Assembly (NCBI GenBank): GCA_013204585.1
Contig: JABMNL010000050.1
Coordinates: forward strand, 1 to 57,576
Origin: SAR202 cluster bacterium
GTDB lineage: Bacteria > Chloroflexota > Dehalococcoidia > Lucifugimonadales > UBA3495
DNA length: 57,576 nt
Direction of reading: 5' to 3'
Shown here: positions 44,809 to 53,698 of the stretch, in pieces
Position numbering within the stretch: position 1 is the first letter of the stretch
Layout of the letters: each line of letters begins with the position of its first letter
Program-made: the position numbers and the translations under genes
The notes under the pieces: generated by a model
Told to the model about the DNA's origin: nothing
What the model saw: the letters and a program-made list of their open reading frames with translations, nothing else
Databases searched by the model: none

Positions 44809-45870
44809 ATGGCTGCTGGGGTCTTAAGCACATACCGGGAGTTGCTCCCGCTGACCAGTGCCACTCCCATGATTAGCATGGGCGAGGGCAATACCCCTTT
44901 GGTCAAGTCCAACCGGCTGGGCAGAGAATTGGGCTGTCCCGAGTTGTATTTCAAGCTGGAAGGATGCAACCCCACCGGCTCTTTCAAGGACCGAGGCATG
45001 GTGGTAGCCATCGCCAAGGCGTTGGAAGAAGGCAGCGAGGCCATCATGTGCGCCTCCACCGGCAATACCAGCGCCTCGGCCGCGGCCTTTGGGGCCTACT
45101 GTGATCTGCCAACCTACGTGTTAATTCCCAAGGGTGAAGTCGCCATGGGCAAGCTGGCCCAGGCCATGGCCTACGGAGCCAAGGTCATCATGGTAACGGG
45201 TAACTTCGACGTTGCATTGAGTTTGGTCCGGGAGTTTACTGAACGTAACCCGGTGACCCTGGTAAATTCCGTAAACCCCTATCGTATCGAAGGCCAGAAA
45301 ACCGCTGCTTTTGAGTTGGTGGACACCCTGGGCGACGCTCCTGACTTGCTTTTCATCCCCGTGGGCAACGCTGGCAACATCACCGCCTATTGGAAAGGCT
45401 TCCGGGAGTACCAAGACTTGGGGCGGAGCCAGATACTTCCTAGAATGATGGGATTCCAGGCCGAGGGCGCGGCTCCAATTGTCAGAGGGGAGCCGGTAGC
45501 CAACCCACAGACCATTGCGTCGGCCATCCGCATTGGCAACCCCGCAACTTGGGGCGGAGCAGTTGAGGCCAGAGACGGGTCCGGTGGGGTAATTGACTCT
45601 GTAACTGACGATGAAATATTAGACGCCTACCGTCAACTGGCGACGAAAGAAGGAATATTCTGTGAGCCTGCCTCGGCAGCATCATTCGCGGGACTGGTGA
45701 AGATGCACCGTCAGGGCTTGGACCTCCACGACAAGCGTGTCGTCTGTATTTGTACTGGCAACGGTCTAAAAGACCCCGATTTGGCAGTAAGCAGCGCCGG
45801 GGGGCATACAATCGAGATTGAACCGACCTTAGAGGCGGTTGAGGCCGCGACTCTGGGCGACGGTAAGTAG
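44809..45870 (+). CDS. thrC: Threonine synthase
   Basis: A 353-residue PLP-dependent threonine synthase converting O-phosphohomoserine to threonine. The PLP-lysine lies in NPTGSFKDRGM, and the phosphate loop in VPVGNAGNITAY-like IPVGNAGNITAYWKG. AGGAG precedes the ATG. Its end overlaps the folE start by 32 bp. Confidence 0.95.
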   Translation: MAAGVLSTYRELLPLTSATPMISMGEGNTPLVKSNRLGRELGCPELYFKLEGCNPTGSFKDRGMVVAIAKALEEGSEAIMCASTGNTSASAAAFGAYCDLPTYVLIPKGEVAMGKLAQAMAYGAKVIMVTGNFDVALSLVREFTERNPVTLVNSVNPYRIEGQKTAAFELVDTLGDAPDLLFIPVGNAGNITAYWKGFREYQDLGRSQILPRMMGFQAEGAAPIVRGEPVANPQTIASAIRIGNPATWGGAVEARDGSGGVIDSVTDDEILDAYRQLATKEGIFCEPASAASFAGLVKMHRQGLDLHDKRVVCICTGNGLKDPDLAVSSAGGHTIEIEPTLEAVEAATLGDGK

Positions 45871-46441
45871 GGGTAACACGACGGTCCAGCAAGAGCGAAT
45901 AAGACAAGCGGTGGTCGAGATATTGGCTGCCGTTGGCGATGACCCGGCCCGTGAGGGACTAATTGATACTCCCGAGCGAGTCGCGCGCATGTACGAGAGC
46001 CTGTTCTCCGGTATTGGAGCAAGCGCCGATGATGCGATAGACGCGGTCTTCGAGTCCGAGAGTAACGACCCAGTAATCGTGAGCGGCCTGGTCTTCTACT
46101 CCGTGTGCGAACATCATCTGCTGCCGTTTTTTGGCGAGGCCCGGTTGGGCTACGTGCCTAATGGTAAGATAGCCGGGATTAGCAAATTGGCCAGAGCGAT
46201 GGAAGTGGCAGCGCACCGACCCCAGGTACAAGAACGGCTCACCGCAAACGTAGCAGACGCCATCTTCAATGTTCTCCAACCAGCGGGCGTGGTCGTCGAG
46301 CTGGAAGCGGAACACCTGTGTATGGCCATGCGTGGCGTCAAGAAACCCGGTACCAGGGTGCTTACCTCGGCGACCCGGGGCGAATTCAAGAATTTCCCGT
46401 CGGGACGGGACGGACTTTTAGCTCTAATGCATAGCAGGTAG
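45839..46441 (+). CDS. folE: GTP cyclohydrolase I
   Basis: This 200-residue enzyme makes dihydroneopterin triphosphate for folate. Zinc ligands are visible in YSVCEHHLLPF and AEHLCMAMRG, with KIAGISKLARAMEV. A TTG start overlapping thrC is used, since later starts would cut the conserved N-terminal helix (RIRQAVVEILAAVGDDPAREGL). Confidence 0.94.
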   Translation: MRPRLWATVSRGNTTVQQERIRQAVVEILAAVGDDPAREGLIDTPERVARMYESLFSGIGASADDAIDAVFESESNDPVIVSGLVFYSVCEHHLLPFFGEARLGYVPNGKIAGISKLARAMEVAAHRPQVQERLTANVADAIFNVLQPAGVVVELEAEHLCMAMRGVKKPGTRVLTSATRGEFKNFPSGRDGLLALMHSR

Positions 46442-46444
46442 ATA

Positions 46445-47422
46445 GTGGCAACCACACCAATCACCTCGTTTCAAGATATTCAAACCGAATGGGAATCCGT
46501 GCTACAAGAATCTCCTGCGAACACGCTGTTCCTGACGCCCCAATGGCAAAAAGTATGGTGGGACACCTTTGGTGACGGCCAGACCATGGTTGGGTTCACG
46601 TACCCGTATCCAGAAGGGGTTGCTGCCATTGCTTCTCTGGCCAAAGACGGTGACACCGTGTCGTTTGTTGGCAGTCAAGATACCTTTGACTACAACGATT
46701 TTCCGATTAGGCCGGGACACGAAATAGCCTTCTACCAAACCCTTTTGGAGTGCATGGAAGACCAGGACTGCCGCATTTTGCGCTTGGATTCCCTGAGAGA
46801 GAGTTCGCCGACCCTAGAGCACTTTCCTGAGATAGCCCGCAATAAGGGATACACCGTTGAGATTGAAGAAGAGGACGTTACCTCTGGTATCGCCCTGCCC
46901 GGCACCTGGGACGATTATCTTGGTCTGTTGAATAAGAAGGATCGCCACGAACTTCGCCGCAAGCTGCGGAGAATGGACGCTCAGACCGACTGGAAATGGT
47001 ACAGCGTGACAGAGCCCGTCGAGGTGGCGGAACGGCTGGGCGAATTCATATCATTAATGCGCCAGAGCCGTCCAGACAAAGACGAATTCATGACTCCCGA
47101 GCGAGAGAAGTTCTTCTATAACATCACCCAGCGCATGGCCGAATTAGGGCAACTGAAGCTGTATTTTCTGGACATGGACGGCTCCTCAGTAGCCACCAGC
47201 CTGTGCTTTGACTACAGCGGATCCCGCCTGTTATACAATAGCGGCTACGACCCTGAATATGGCTACTACAGTGTGGGCCTGCTGCTCAATGCAATGTGCC
47301 TAAAAGATGCCATAGACGAGGGTCTTACATATTTTGACTTCCTGCGCGGCCCCGAACCTTATAAAGCGCATTTAGGCGGGGAACAGAGGAACCTCTATAA
47401 GATGGTGGTAACGAAAAGTTGA
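46445..47422 (+). CDS. FemAB/BcsL-like GNAT acyltransferase
   Basis: The 325-residue protein resembles GNAT-type acyltransferases of the CelD/BcsL and FemAB groups (LFLTPQWQKVWWDTFGDG, KKDRHELRRKLRRM, YNSGYDPEYGYYSVGLLL, YFDFLRGPEPYKAHLGG). It likely transfers an acyl or aminoacyl group to a sugar or peptide; the substrate is unknown. It overlaps the next gene by 4 bp. Confidence 0.8.
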   Translation: MATTPITSFQDIQTEWESVLQESPANTLFLTPQWQKVWWDTFGDGQTMVGFTYPYPEGVAAIASLAKDGDTVSFVGSQDTFDYNDFPIRPGHEIAFYQTLLECMEDQDCRILRLDSLRESSPTLEHFPEIARNKGYTVEIEEEDVTSGIALPGTWDDYLGLLNKKDRHELRRKLRRMDAQTDWKWYSVTEPVEVAERLGEFISLMRQSRPDKDEFMTPEREKFFYNITQRMAELGQLKLYFLDMDGSSVATSLCFDYSGSRLLYNSGYDPEYGYYSVGLLLNAMCLKDAIDEGLTYFDFLRGPEPYKAHLGGEQRNLYKMVVTKS

Positions 47423-48648
47423 GCGTGGAACGGGCGGCATTCATCACCTTTCACGCCTGCCCCTTAGCTGCCCCCGGACAGGGCAAGTCGGGGGGAATGA
47501 ACGTATACGTTAGGCAGTTAGCCGCAGCCCTGGGCGATATGGGGATGCAGATTGATATTTTCACCCGCGAGCATGAGGGTATATCAAATAGCATCGAGAC
47601 CATTGGCCCCAACGTTCGCGTGATTCATCTAAAAGGAGGCGACCCTGAGGCCCACATCGGAGACCTCTATAACCACCTCCCTGAGTTCCTTGATGAGTTG
47701 AACGCTTTTAAAGAAGAAGAGGGACTGGAATACGATGTGGTCCACTCCCACTATTGGCTATCTTCATGGGTAGGGCGGGAACTCTCCCAGGCGATCGGCG
47801 TACCACATGTGGTTACCTTCCATACTCTAGGTCTGATTAAGATGCAGTCTAGGGCTGGTGAAGTGGAACCGGCAGAAAGACCTTTAGTCGAAGCGGCTGT
47901 TATGGCTAGCGCCGACCGGATAATCGCCTTTAGCCCCCACGAACGGGACGCCATGGCAAGGCTGTATAACGCTGATGCCAACAAAGTATCTTTGGTTCCT
48001 TGCGGCGTAGACCTATCGGTGTTTCGCCCGTTGGACCAAAAATCAGTTCGGGCGCGGCTGGGCCTTAACGGCGAAAAAATTCTCTTGTATGTAGGCCGGA
48101 TTGAACCGCTCAAGGGGCTGGATCTTCTGGTGGAGACCGCAGCGCAGATGGACTCCGGTGAAAAAGTTCGGATGATTGTAGTGGGCGCAGATGTCAACGG
48201 CGATCGAGAGATGGACAGAGTTAAGCAGTTGGCGAAAGAACGAGACCTTGACGACCAGATTGATTTCATCGGCCAGGTCGACCACAGTGAATTGCCCTTT
48301 TATTACAACGCCGCAGATGTCTGCGTGGTGCCTTCGTACTACGAGAGCTTTGGTCTAGTGGCGCTGGAATCTATGGCTTGCGGTACTCCGGTGGTGGCAA
48401 CAAGGGTTGGCGGCCTGTCCACAATTATTGACCACGGCCACACCGGTTATTTGAAATCTTGGCGGTGTCCGGAAGCCTTTGCCAACTCGGTGGAGATGAT
48501 TATCTCCAGTGACGGTCTGCAACAGAGCATGGGCGAAGCTGCTCGCAAACGGGCCGAGGGCATGGGCTGGGATAATGTGGCTGCGATTATGTGGGATGAG
48601 TACGCTGTCTTGACCGAAAACCCAGTACAAGACGATAATGAGTATTGA
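47419..48648 (+). CDS. GT4 glycosyltransferase, MshA-like
   Basis: A 409-residue GT-B enzyme with the acceptor-side motif GKSGGMNVYVRQLAAALG, HSHYWLSSWVG, and donor-binding YYESFGLVALESMACGTPVVA. The N-terminal half resembles MshA (inositol-phosphate N-acetylglucosaminyltransferase of mycothiol synthesis) and sucrose-phosphate-synthase-type enzymes. The start is TTG 47419; GTG 47425 is an alternative. The context with GNAT and PIG-L genes is discussed as a finding. Confidence 0.82.
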   Translation: MSVERAAFITFHACPLAAPGQGKSGGMNVYVRQLAAALGDMGMQIDIFTREHEGISNSIETIGPNVRVIHLKGGDPEAHIGDLYNHLPEFLDELNAFKEEEGLEYDVVHSHYWLSSWVGRELSQAIGVPHVVTFHTLGLIKMQSRAGEVEPAERPLVEAAVMASADRIIAFSPHERDAMARLYNADANKVSLVPCGVDLSVFRPLDQKSVRARLGLNGEKILLYVGRIEPLKGLDLLVETAAQMDSGEKVRMIVVGADVNGDREMDRVKQLAKERDLDDQIDFIGQVDHSELPFYYNAADVCVVPSYYESFGLVALESMACGTPVVATRVGGLSTIIDHGHTGYLKSWRCPEAFANSVEMIISSDGLQQSMGEAARKRAEGMGWDNVAAIMWDEYAVLTENPVQDDNEY

Positions 48649-48773
48649 TAGTTAGCCATTTAGACTGACTTGGATTTATATTTTAGCCTCGGAACCACTC
48701 CGGTCTTGGCTCTGGATTAGAAAGAACACTGCCAGAGAGACTGGTAGGTTCTCGTTTTCCGCCGGAGGAAACC

Positions 48774-49487
48774 GTGCCCCCAAATTCCCCGGACACCGAA
48801 GGCGGTGCCCAACGTAATTTTCTCGGACCCATTCGCGGCCCGCTGCTTCATATCCAACGGACACTAGGCGCCGGTATATTGGTGATACTGCCCATCGGTA
48901 TCACGGCCCTAGTATTGAAGTTCTTCTTTGACCTTCTAGACCCGGTACTAGAACCGCTGGTTGAGCTGTTGCCCGGCGCCACAATTACCGGTACTGGCCT
49001 AGTTGCTCTCATCGTGCTGGTCTACGTGCTAGGACTGATTGCGGCCCAGGTAATTGGGCGGCGCTTGATTAACTTCGGGCACCGAGTCATGGAAGTGATT
49101 CCGGTGGTGAAGGGAATTTACGGCACCACCCGGATGGCCATACAGATTCTTTCTCGCAGCAATGGCTCGTCAGGTGGAAGCCCGGATCAACAACAATATT
49201 CGGGCGTCGTGTTGATTGATTTTCCCAGCCCTGGCATCAAGTCCATTGGACTAATTACTTCCAGCATGCTGGATTCTAACGGGGAAGAGGTGCTTTCGGT
49301 CTACATCCCCACCACGCCCATACCATCGTCAGGGTTTTTGGTCATAGTTGCAGCTGCAGATGTGACACGAACGGATATGAGGGTGGAGGACGCAATGAGG
49401 GTGGTAATTTCTGGGGGAATACGCCTGGACACGGTTTTCCAAAAAGCTGGATTTCAGGTGCCTGGTAAGACCCGCTCGAACCAGTGA
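48774..49487 (+). CDS. DUF502 family membrane protein
   Basis: The 237-residue protein has two membrane helices (about 29-50 and 72-95) and DUF502 hallmarks TLGAGILVILPIGITALVL, IPVVKGIYGTTR and SSGFLVIVAA. The role is unknown. The GTG start follows GGAGG. It converges on the GNAT gene with a 34-bp overlap. Confidence 0.86.
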   Translation: MPPNSPDTEGGAQRNFLGPIRGPLLHIQRTLGAGILVILPIGITALVLKFFFDLLDPVLEPLVELLPGATITGTGLVALIVLVYVLGLIAAQVIGRRLINFGHRVMEVIPVVKGIYGTTRMAIQILSRSNGSSGGSPDQQQYSGVVLIDFPSPGIKSIGLITSSMLDSNGEEVLSVYIPTTPIPSSGFLVIVAAADVTRTDMRVEDAMRVVISGGIRLDTVFQKAGFQVPGKTRSNQ

Positions 49488-50353
49488 CGCTGACCGGTCT
49501 TTTTGAAACCGGTGGAAGTATATAGCCGCACTGCTGGGTCGTTGTCCCCATCCACTTCCAGCCCAATCTCGGTTAGCCCAATCCCAAGCAGGTGATTCAT
49601 TCCTGCTTGTAGTATGTGGCGGCTTACGCCCTTTCCTCGGTAATCGGGGACTACGCCAATCATTCCAATCATGCCGCGTGGGCCCGTTTCGGCTGGCACC
49701 ATCACGGTCCAGCAGTAGCCCGCAGGGGTCTCTCTGTCGAATAAGAACAAGATGCCATCTTTGGACGTGTTGGGCATGTTGGTGCGGTATTCAATCTGGT
49801 CTTCGGTGTTAGGACAGAACCCCCAACTTCCGGTAAACGCGTCGTTTTGTACCTGGGTGAGCAAGGGTGTGTCCCCGGTCTGGAACGACCGTGACGAAAA
49901 TCCTAGGGGAAGGTCCAACTCGGGAAGCTCGTCTTGTTTCCATAGCATGTCCAAGTAGGTGCGTACTTGCGTGAAGCCCAATTGCTCTAACACCTGGCCC
50001 CGGTCGGAGTCCGATGGCACACAAACGTGGGCGACACCCACACCCAAGGCCGTCGCCCGGTCAATTGCCCGTCGAATCAATTCCTGAACTTCTGGACTGC
50101 CAACCAATTCCGGCGCAGTCATAAACTCGATGACCGAGCGGCTGATGGGAAGTTCGGGGAAGACTAGGGCCAGCCCTTTCACCTGCCCGGACTGCTCAAG
50201 CACCAGGCAGTTTTCTGTTGGATTTAAGCCTGGTTGGCCCAAAACTCCTTGGAAAATACCACGGCATAAATCCATGCTGGGCGGGTTGCTGTGAGAGGCG
50301 ACTAATTCAACCAGGGCCGGTTTGTGGTTGTTTGTGTAGTTAACGACTGGCAA
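49454..50353 (-). CDS. Tandem-GNAT acetyltransferase, MshD-like
   Basis: A 299-residue protein with two GNAT domains, the layout and length of mycothiol synthase MshD. The second domain has a clear acetyl-CoA loop (GVVPDYRGKGVSRHILQAG) and ALYT-like AVRLYTSTGFKKTGQ; the first is degenerate. The acceptor is unproven. The start is TTG. Confidence 0.78.
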   Translation of the reverse strand: MPVVNYTNNHKPALVELVASHSNPPSMDLCRGIFQGVLGQPGLNPTENCLVLEQSGQVKGLALVFPELPISRSVIEFMTAPELVGSPEVQELIRRAIDRATALGVGVAHVCVPSDSDRGQVLEQLGFTQVRTYLDMLWKQDELPELDLPLGFSSRSFQTGDTPLLTQVQNDAFTGSWGFCPNTEDQIEYRTNMPNTSKDGILFLFDRETPAGYCWTVMVPAETGPRGMIGMIGVVPDYRGKGVSRHILQAGMNHLLGIGLTEIGLEVDGDNDPAVRLYTSTGFKKTGQRHWFERVLPGT

Positions 50354-50690
50354 TCGGGTCTTCCCGGCTGGTAAACTCTAAAACTGGATGCTTGAGATGC
50401 ACTCTGACGGATTTCGACACCGTCGTGTGCGGTGGATTGGAAATGTGATTGCAAAGGGCTATAGAGCCGTGCTTGACAGCTTTGGCCGATTGTAGCAGAG
50501 TATCCTACGGTTAACAACGCTAGCTGATTTCGATACCTAATCTGCTCTACGCCAATAATTTAAGCCAATTTATGTCGAAATACGGATTATTAATTGCTAA
50601 TATCGTAATCTGAATCTAACTTGCACTCGACTCTGGTTCCGGCGGGGTTTTGCCCTAGTCTGTTCCAGCATTAGAAACCCTAGGAGGCCC

Positions 50691-50744
50691 CGAATCAATG
50701 CCCGAATCAATGCCCGAACCAATGAATGAACCAATGAATGAAAC
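50691..50744. repeat. 12-bp tandem repeat spanning the PIG-L start codon
   Basis: About 4.5 copies of CGAATCAATGCC and its variants lie at the gene start. Each contains an in-frame ATG, so up to four start codons are lined up. The 337 bp before it (50354-50690) hold an AT-rich stretch near 50550-50630 and no gene. Confidence 0.95.
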
Positions 50745-51438
50745 ACCTCAGAAAGTTCTTGTTGTTACCCCGCACCCCGACGATGCCGACTTCTGGTGTT
50801 CTGGGAGTATCGCCAAATGGATTGCCGACGGAGCGACGGTGCGCTATGTGCTTTGCACCGACGGCGGGAAGGGAACTACCGACCCCAATATTTCTTCGGC
50901 TGACCTTTCCAAGGTGCGAGAACAAGAACAAGCCGATGCGGTCAAGTCACTGGGCGTGCAAGAACTGGTGCTGCTCCACCATCCCGATGGCAGTCTCGAA
51001 GACAACGACGAGTTTCGAAAAGAGTTGGTCAGGCAGATTAGACAGGTGCAACCGGACGTGGTGCTATGCCCCGAGCCCTACCGAAAGAACCTGGCCTGGC
51101 ACCGCGACCACCGGATTGCCGGCCAAGTCACATTGGACGCCGTCTTCCCCTGCGCCCGCGACCATCTCCACTTCGAAGAACTGTGGCGCGACGAAGGCCT
51201 GGAACCCCATAAGACGCCCACCATATTGTTCTGGGGCACTGAGTTGGCCGATACCGTTATCGATATTTCTAATTCTTTGGACGCCAAAATCAAGGCTGTC
51301 GCGGCCCACAAAAGTCAGATGGACGGTCGGAACGAGAAAGAAGTCCAAGATTTCATCAAGGAACGAGCCCAAGAAGACGTTGGCGGCTCCGGTTTTGAAT
51401 TCGTCGAGGCCTTCCGAAAGGTTACTTTCCGGGTTTAA
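50698..51438 (+). CDS. PIG-L family deacetylase (MshB/BshB-like)
   Basis: A 246-residue zinc-dependent N-acetylglucosamine deacetylase-type protein. Metal ligands lie in TPHPDDADFW and HRDHRIAG, with the family motif CTDGGKGT. MshB, Mca and BshB of low-molecular-weight thiol pathways belong here, but so do other sugar deacetylases. AGGAGG lies just before the first of several ATG codons in a tandem repeat. Confidence 0.9.
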   Translation: MPESMPEPMNEPMNETPQKVLVVTPHPDDADFWCSGSIAKWIADGATVRYVLCTDGGKGTTDPNISSADLSKVREQEQADAVKSLGVQELVLLHHPDGSLEDNDEFRKELVRQIRQVQPDVVLCPEPYRKNLAWHRDHRIAGQVTLDAVFPCARDHLHFEELWRDEGLEPHKTPTILFWGTELADTVIDISNSLDAKIKAVAAHKSQMDGRNEKEVQDFIKERAQEDVGGSGFEFVEAFRKVTFRV

Positions 51439-51456
51439 TTGGCACTGCTCCCATCG

Positions 51457-53118
51457 CTATAGGGCGGAGTCACCGGGGTTGTTGAGCAGCGCCGGTCTCA
51501 GCAGGGGTAAGGCGGGTCCTCCAAACGAGAGGAGCCGGTCATGGAATGTCTTCAGGCTGTAGGCGCTCCCCTGCTCCTTTTTGTAATCGTCCCTTAGCTT
51601 CAGAATCATCAGCTTGCCCAGGGTGTAGTTCAAATACCCAGGGTCGAACGTTCCCCGCAGCGCCTCCCTACGGGCGGGTAGTTCGGCCATGTAGGCGTTT
51701 TCCATGAAGAACCGTGTAGCGTCGTCCAGCGTCATACCCTCTGTATGCATCCAAAGCGAGCACATGTAACGGCAGTTTCGGACCAGCGCCTCCAGTAATT
51801 GGGTCAATAACAGTTTTGGCTGGCCCTCGGCGTATTTCGTCTCCATCATCATCTGCTCGGTGTAATGGGCCCAACCCTCGGTGAATGCATATGATGTGGC
51901 AACCCGGTTGACCAAGGGTAGTTCGGCCCCGTAGCGGTTTAGCAGGTGGTGGACGAAATGGCCAGGGTAGACCTCGTGGATAGAAATTATTTTCAGAGTG
52001 TCGTAATTGAAGTTGGATAGCCATTCGTCCCGCTGCCGAGCGTTCCAATTATCCTCTACCGGAGTCACGTAGTAGAAGGACTCCGTAGCTTTAGTCTCCA
52101 GCGCCCCTGCGGTATCCATTGCGGCGAAGGCGTAGCGCATGTAAGTGGGTGTCTCGATAACCTGGCAACGGTCTTCTGATGGTACGGTAATGATGTCGAA
52201 GTCGATTAGCGACTGGCGAATATCTTCCAGCATGCCGCGCGTCTCGCCAATCAAGTTTTGAGCCTGGGGATGGTTGCGGCCAATCTCCTCGACGATTTCT
52301 GTCACCGGGCGACCCGGTGAGATGCTCTGGGCCACCTCCTTTATCCGAGCCAGGTTATCTGCCAGGTTAGCCTGTCCGATGGCCGCAATCTGGCTCAGGG
52401 GGGCTTCCAGGCCCTCACCGGTGGCAATCATGCCCAAATAGAGCTCCGATCCGATGGCGAACCCTTCTGTCCCGTGTCGGCCGCGAGTCTTTAGCCGCTC
52501 CGCAAATCGGTCGAGGGCGGCGGCGGCAGTCTCGCGGGCCTGATTGAACTCGTTGACGATTTCAGGGTCATTTACACCCTCGGTAGCTTGGGCCAAGTCC
52601 ACACGGTAGAACCGGGCCATACCCGAATAACTCTCTACGCTCATGTCCACTACATGGGAAGACAACCTATCGGCCAGCGCCTTGTCTAGCACGTCTAAAA
52701 AGTCCGGCGCTTGGCGCATAGCGGATGAGGCCGCACGGAGCCGGTCTTTCAACGGTGCGTAGTCGCGGCGGATGTAGCCGCTTACATTCAGGTAGCCACT
52801 ATGGCGCATGGGGTTGTTTTCTAGAGGACGCAGGTCGTTGAAAATGAACGACTCCCGGCGCAGGAATAGCTCAAGCATCCGGTAACTCATCTGGGTGGCC
52901 TCATCCAGAGCGTTGGAGTCCAGTGCACGGAGGTCGGCGAGACCTTGGAGCAATTCCTTCTTCCGCCGAGTGTTCTGAGACGGAGATAAGTCTGGCAAAC
53001 GGCCGTCGTATTCGTGCTTTCCAATTCGTGACCCGGTGGTGGGATAGAAGTGCCAATGTTCTTTGATGAGCCTTTCGGACAACTGCATAAATGCTGATTC
53101 TGTCGAGTTCTGCGCCAT
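51457..53118 (-). CDS. DUF885 family metallo-carboxypeptidase-like protein
   Basis: The 553-residue protein has the DUF885 zinc signature HEVYPGHFVHHLL, TSYAFTEGWAHYTEQMM and FDPGYLNYTLGKLMILKLRDDY. This resembles the M32-like gluzincin fold. No signal peptide is seen. The ATG at 53118 follows GAGGAG. Confidence 0.9.
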   Translation of the reverse strand: MAQNSTESAFMQLSERLIKEHWHFYPTTGSRIGKHEYDGRLPDLSPSQNTRRKKELLQGLADLRALDSNALDEATQMSYRMLELFLRRESFIFNDLRPLENNPMRHSGYLNVSGYIRRDYAPLKDRLRAASSAMRQAPDFLDVLDKALADRLSSHVVDMSVESYSGMARFYRVDLAQATEGVNDPEIVNEFNQARETAAAALDRFAERLKTRGRHGTEGFAIGSELYLGMIATGEGLEAPLSQIAAIGQANLADNLARIKEVAQSISPGRPVTEIVEEIGRNHPQAQNLIGETRGMLEDIRQSLIDFDIITVPSEDRCQVIETPTYMRYAFAAMDTAGALETKATESFYYVTPVEDNWNARQRDEWLSNFNYDTLKIISIHEVYPGHFVHHLLNRYGAELPLVNRVATSYAFTEGWAHYTEQMMMETKYAEGQPKLLLTQLLEALVRNCRYMCSLWMHTEGMTLDDATRFFMENAYMAELPARREALRGTFDPGYLNYTLGKLMILKLRDDYKKEQGSAYSLKTFHDRLLSFGGPALPLLRPALLNNPGDSAL

Positions 53119-53133
53119 ACTGCTCCTCAAATC

Positions 53134-53164
53134 AAAAAGGCGGCCCGTTGGTAGGGCCGCCTTT
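53134..53164 (-). terminator. Terminator after EthD gene
   Basis: An 11-bp stem (AAAGGCGGCCC and complement) with a 7-nt loop is followed on the minus strand by five T residues. It separates the EthD gene from DUF885. Confidence 0.85.
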
Positions 53165-53213
53165 GTTTAACGGTATTTAACCGGACCTCTGTATCCCGAA
53201 GATTCAGGGGCGC

Positions 53214-53528
53214 TTAGAGTAAAGTCTCGCTGATCTGGAAGGTCGGTTTGATGTCGGTGTAGTTGGAGATGTCACCCATAATTGCTCCAGCGTGGTTGGT
53301 GAACGCAGCGTGGACCTCTTCGGTGGTGTTGAAGTAGAGGTGGCCAACGGCTATAAAGGGAGCTGGGGCATTGGGGTCGGTGCTTGAGATGCCTTTCTCC
53401 ATTTCGCCTTTGACCAGGCCCATGGGTCCCAGCAATTCTTGTACTAGGGACAGGTGGGTGGTTGTCCAGTAACCGTGGTCGAATTTCTTGCCTTCCTCGT
53501 GGGGGTAGAGAACAGTAACTTTAATCAT
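53214..53528 (-). CDS. EthD family protein
   Basis: A 104-residue ferredoxin-like (dimeric alpha/beta barrel) protein with MIKVTVLYPHEEGKKFDHGYW and GHLYFNTTEEVHAAF, typical of EthD domains. EthD takes part in ether degradation with P450s in some bacteria, but no such cluster is formed here. CAGGAG precedes its ATG. Confidence 0.9.
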   Translation of the reverse strand: MIKVTVLYPHEEGKKFDHGYWTTTHLSLVQELLGPMGLVKGEMEKGISSTDPNAPAPFIAVGHLYFNTTEEVHAAFTNHAGAIMGDISNYTDIKPTFQISETLL

Positions 53529-53698
53529 GATGACGACTCCTGGTTTGTTGGGGTAATTTTGTGATGATTCCGCAGTGTGATGTTAGTTTACTAGACACGA
53601 AGGTTGCTGGCAATGCGGAGCGTTTGGGTAGAGGGGATAAGGTAGCCTTCTGATACAATGGCTCCACTGTAAAAGCAGCCCTATTGTGCAATGGAGTT

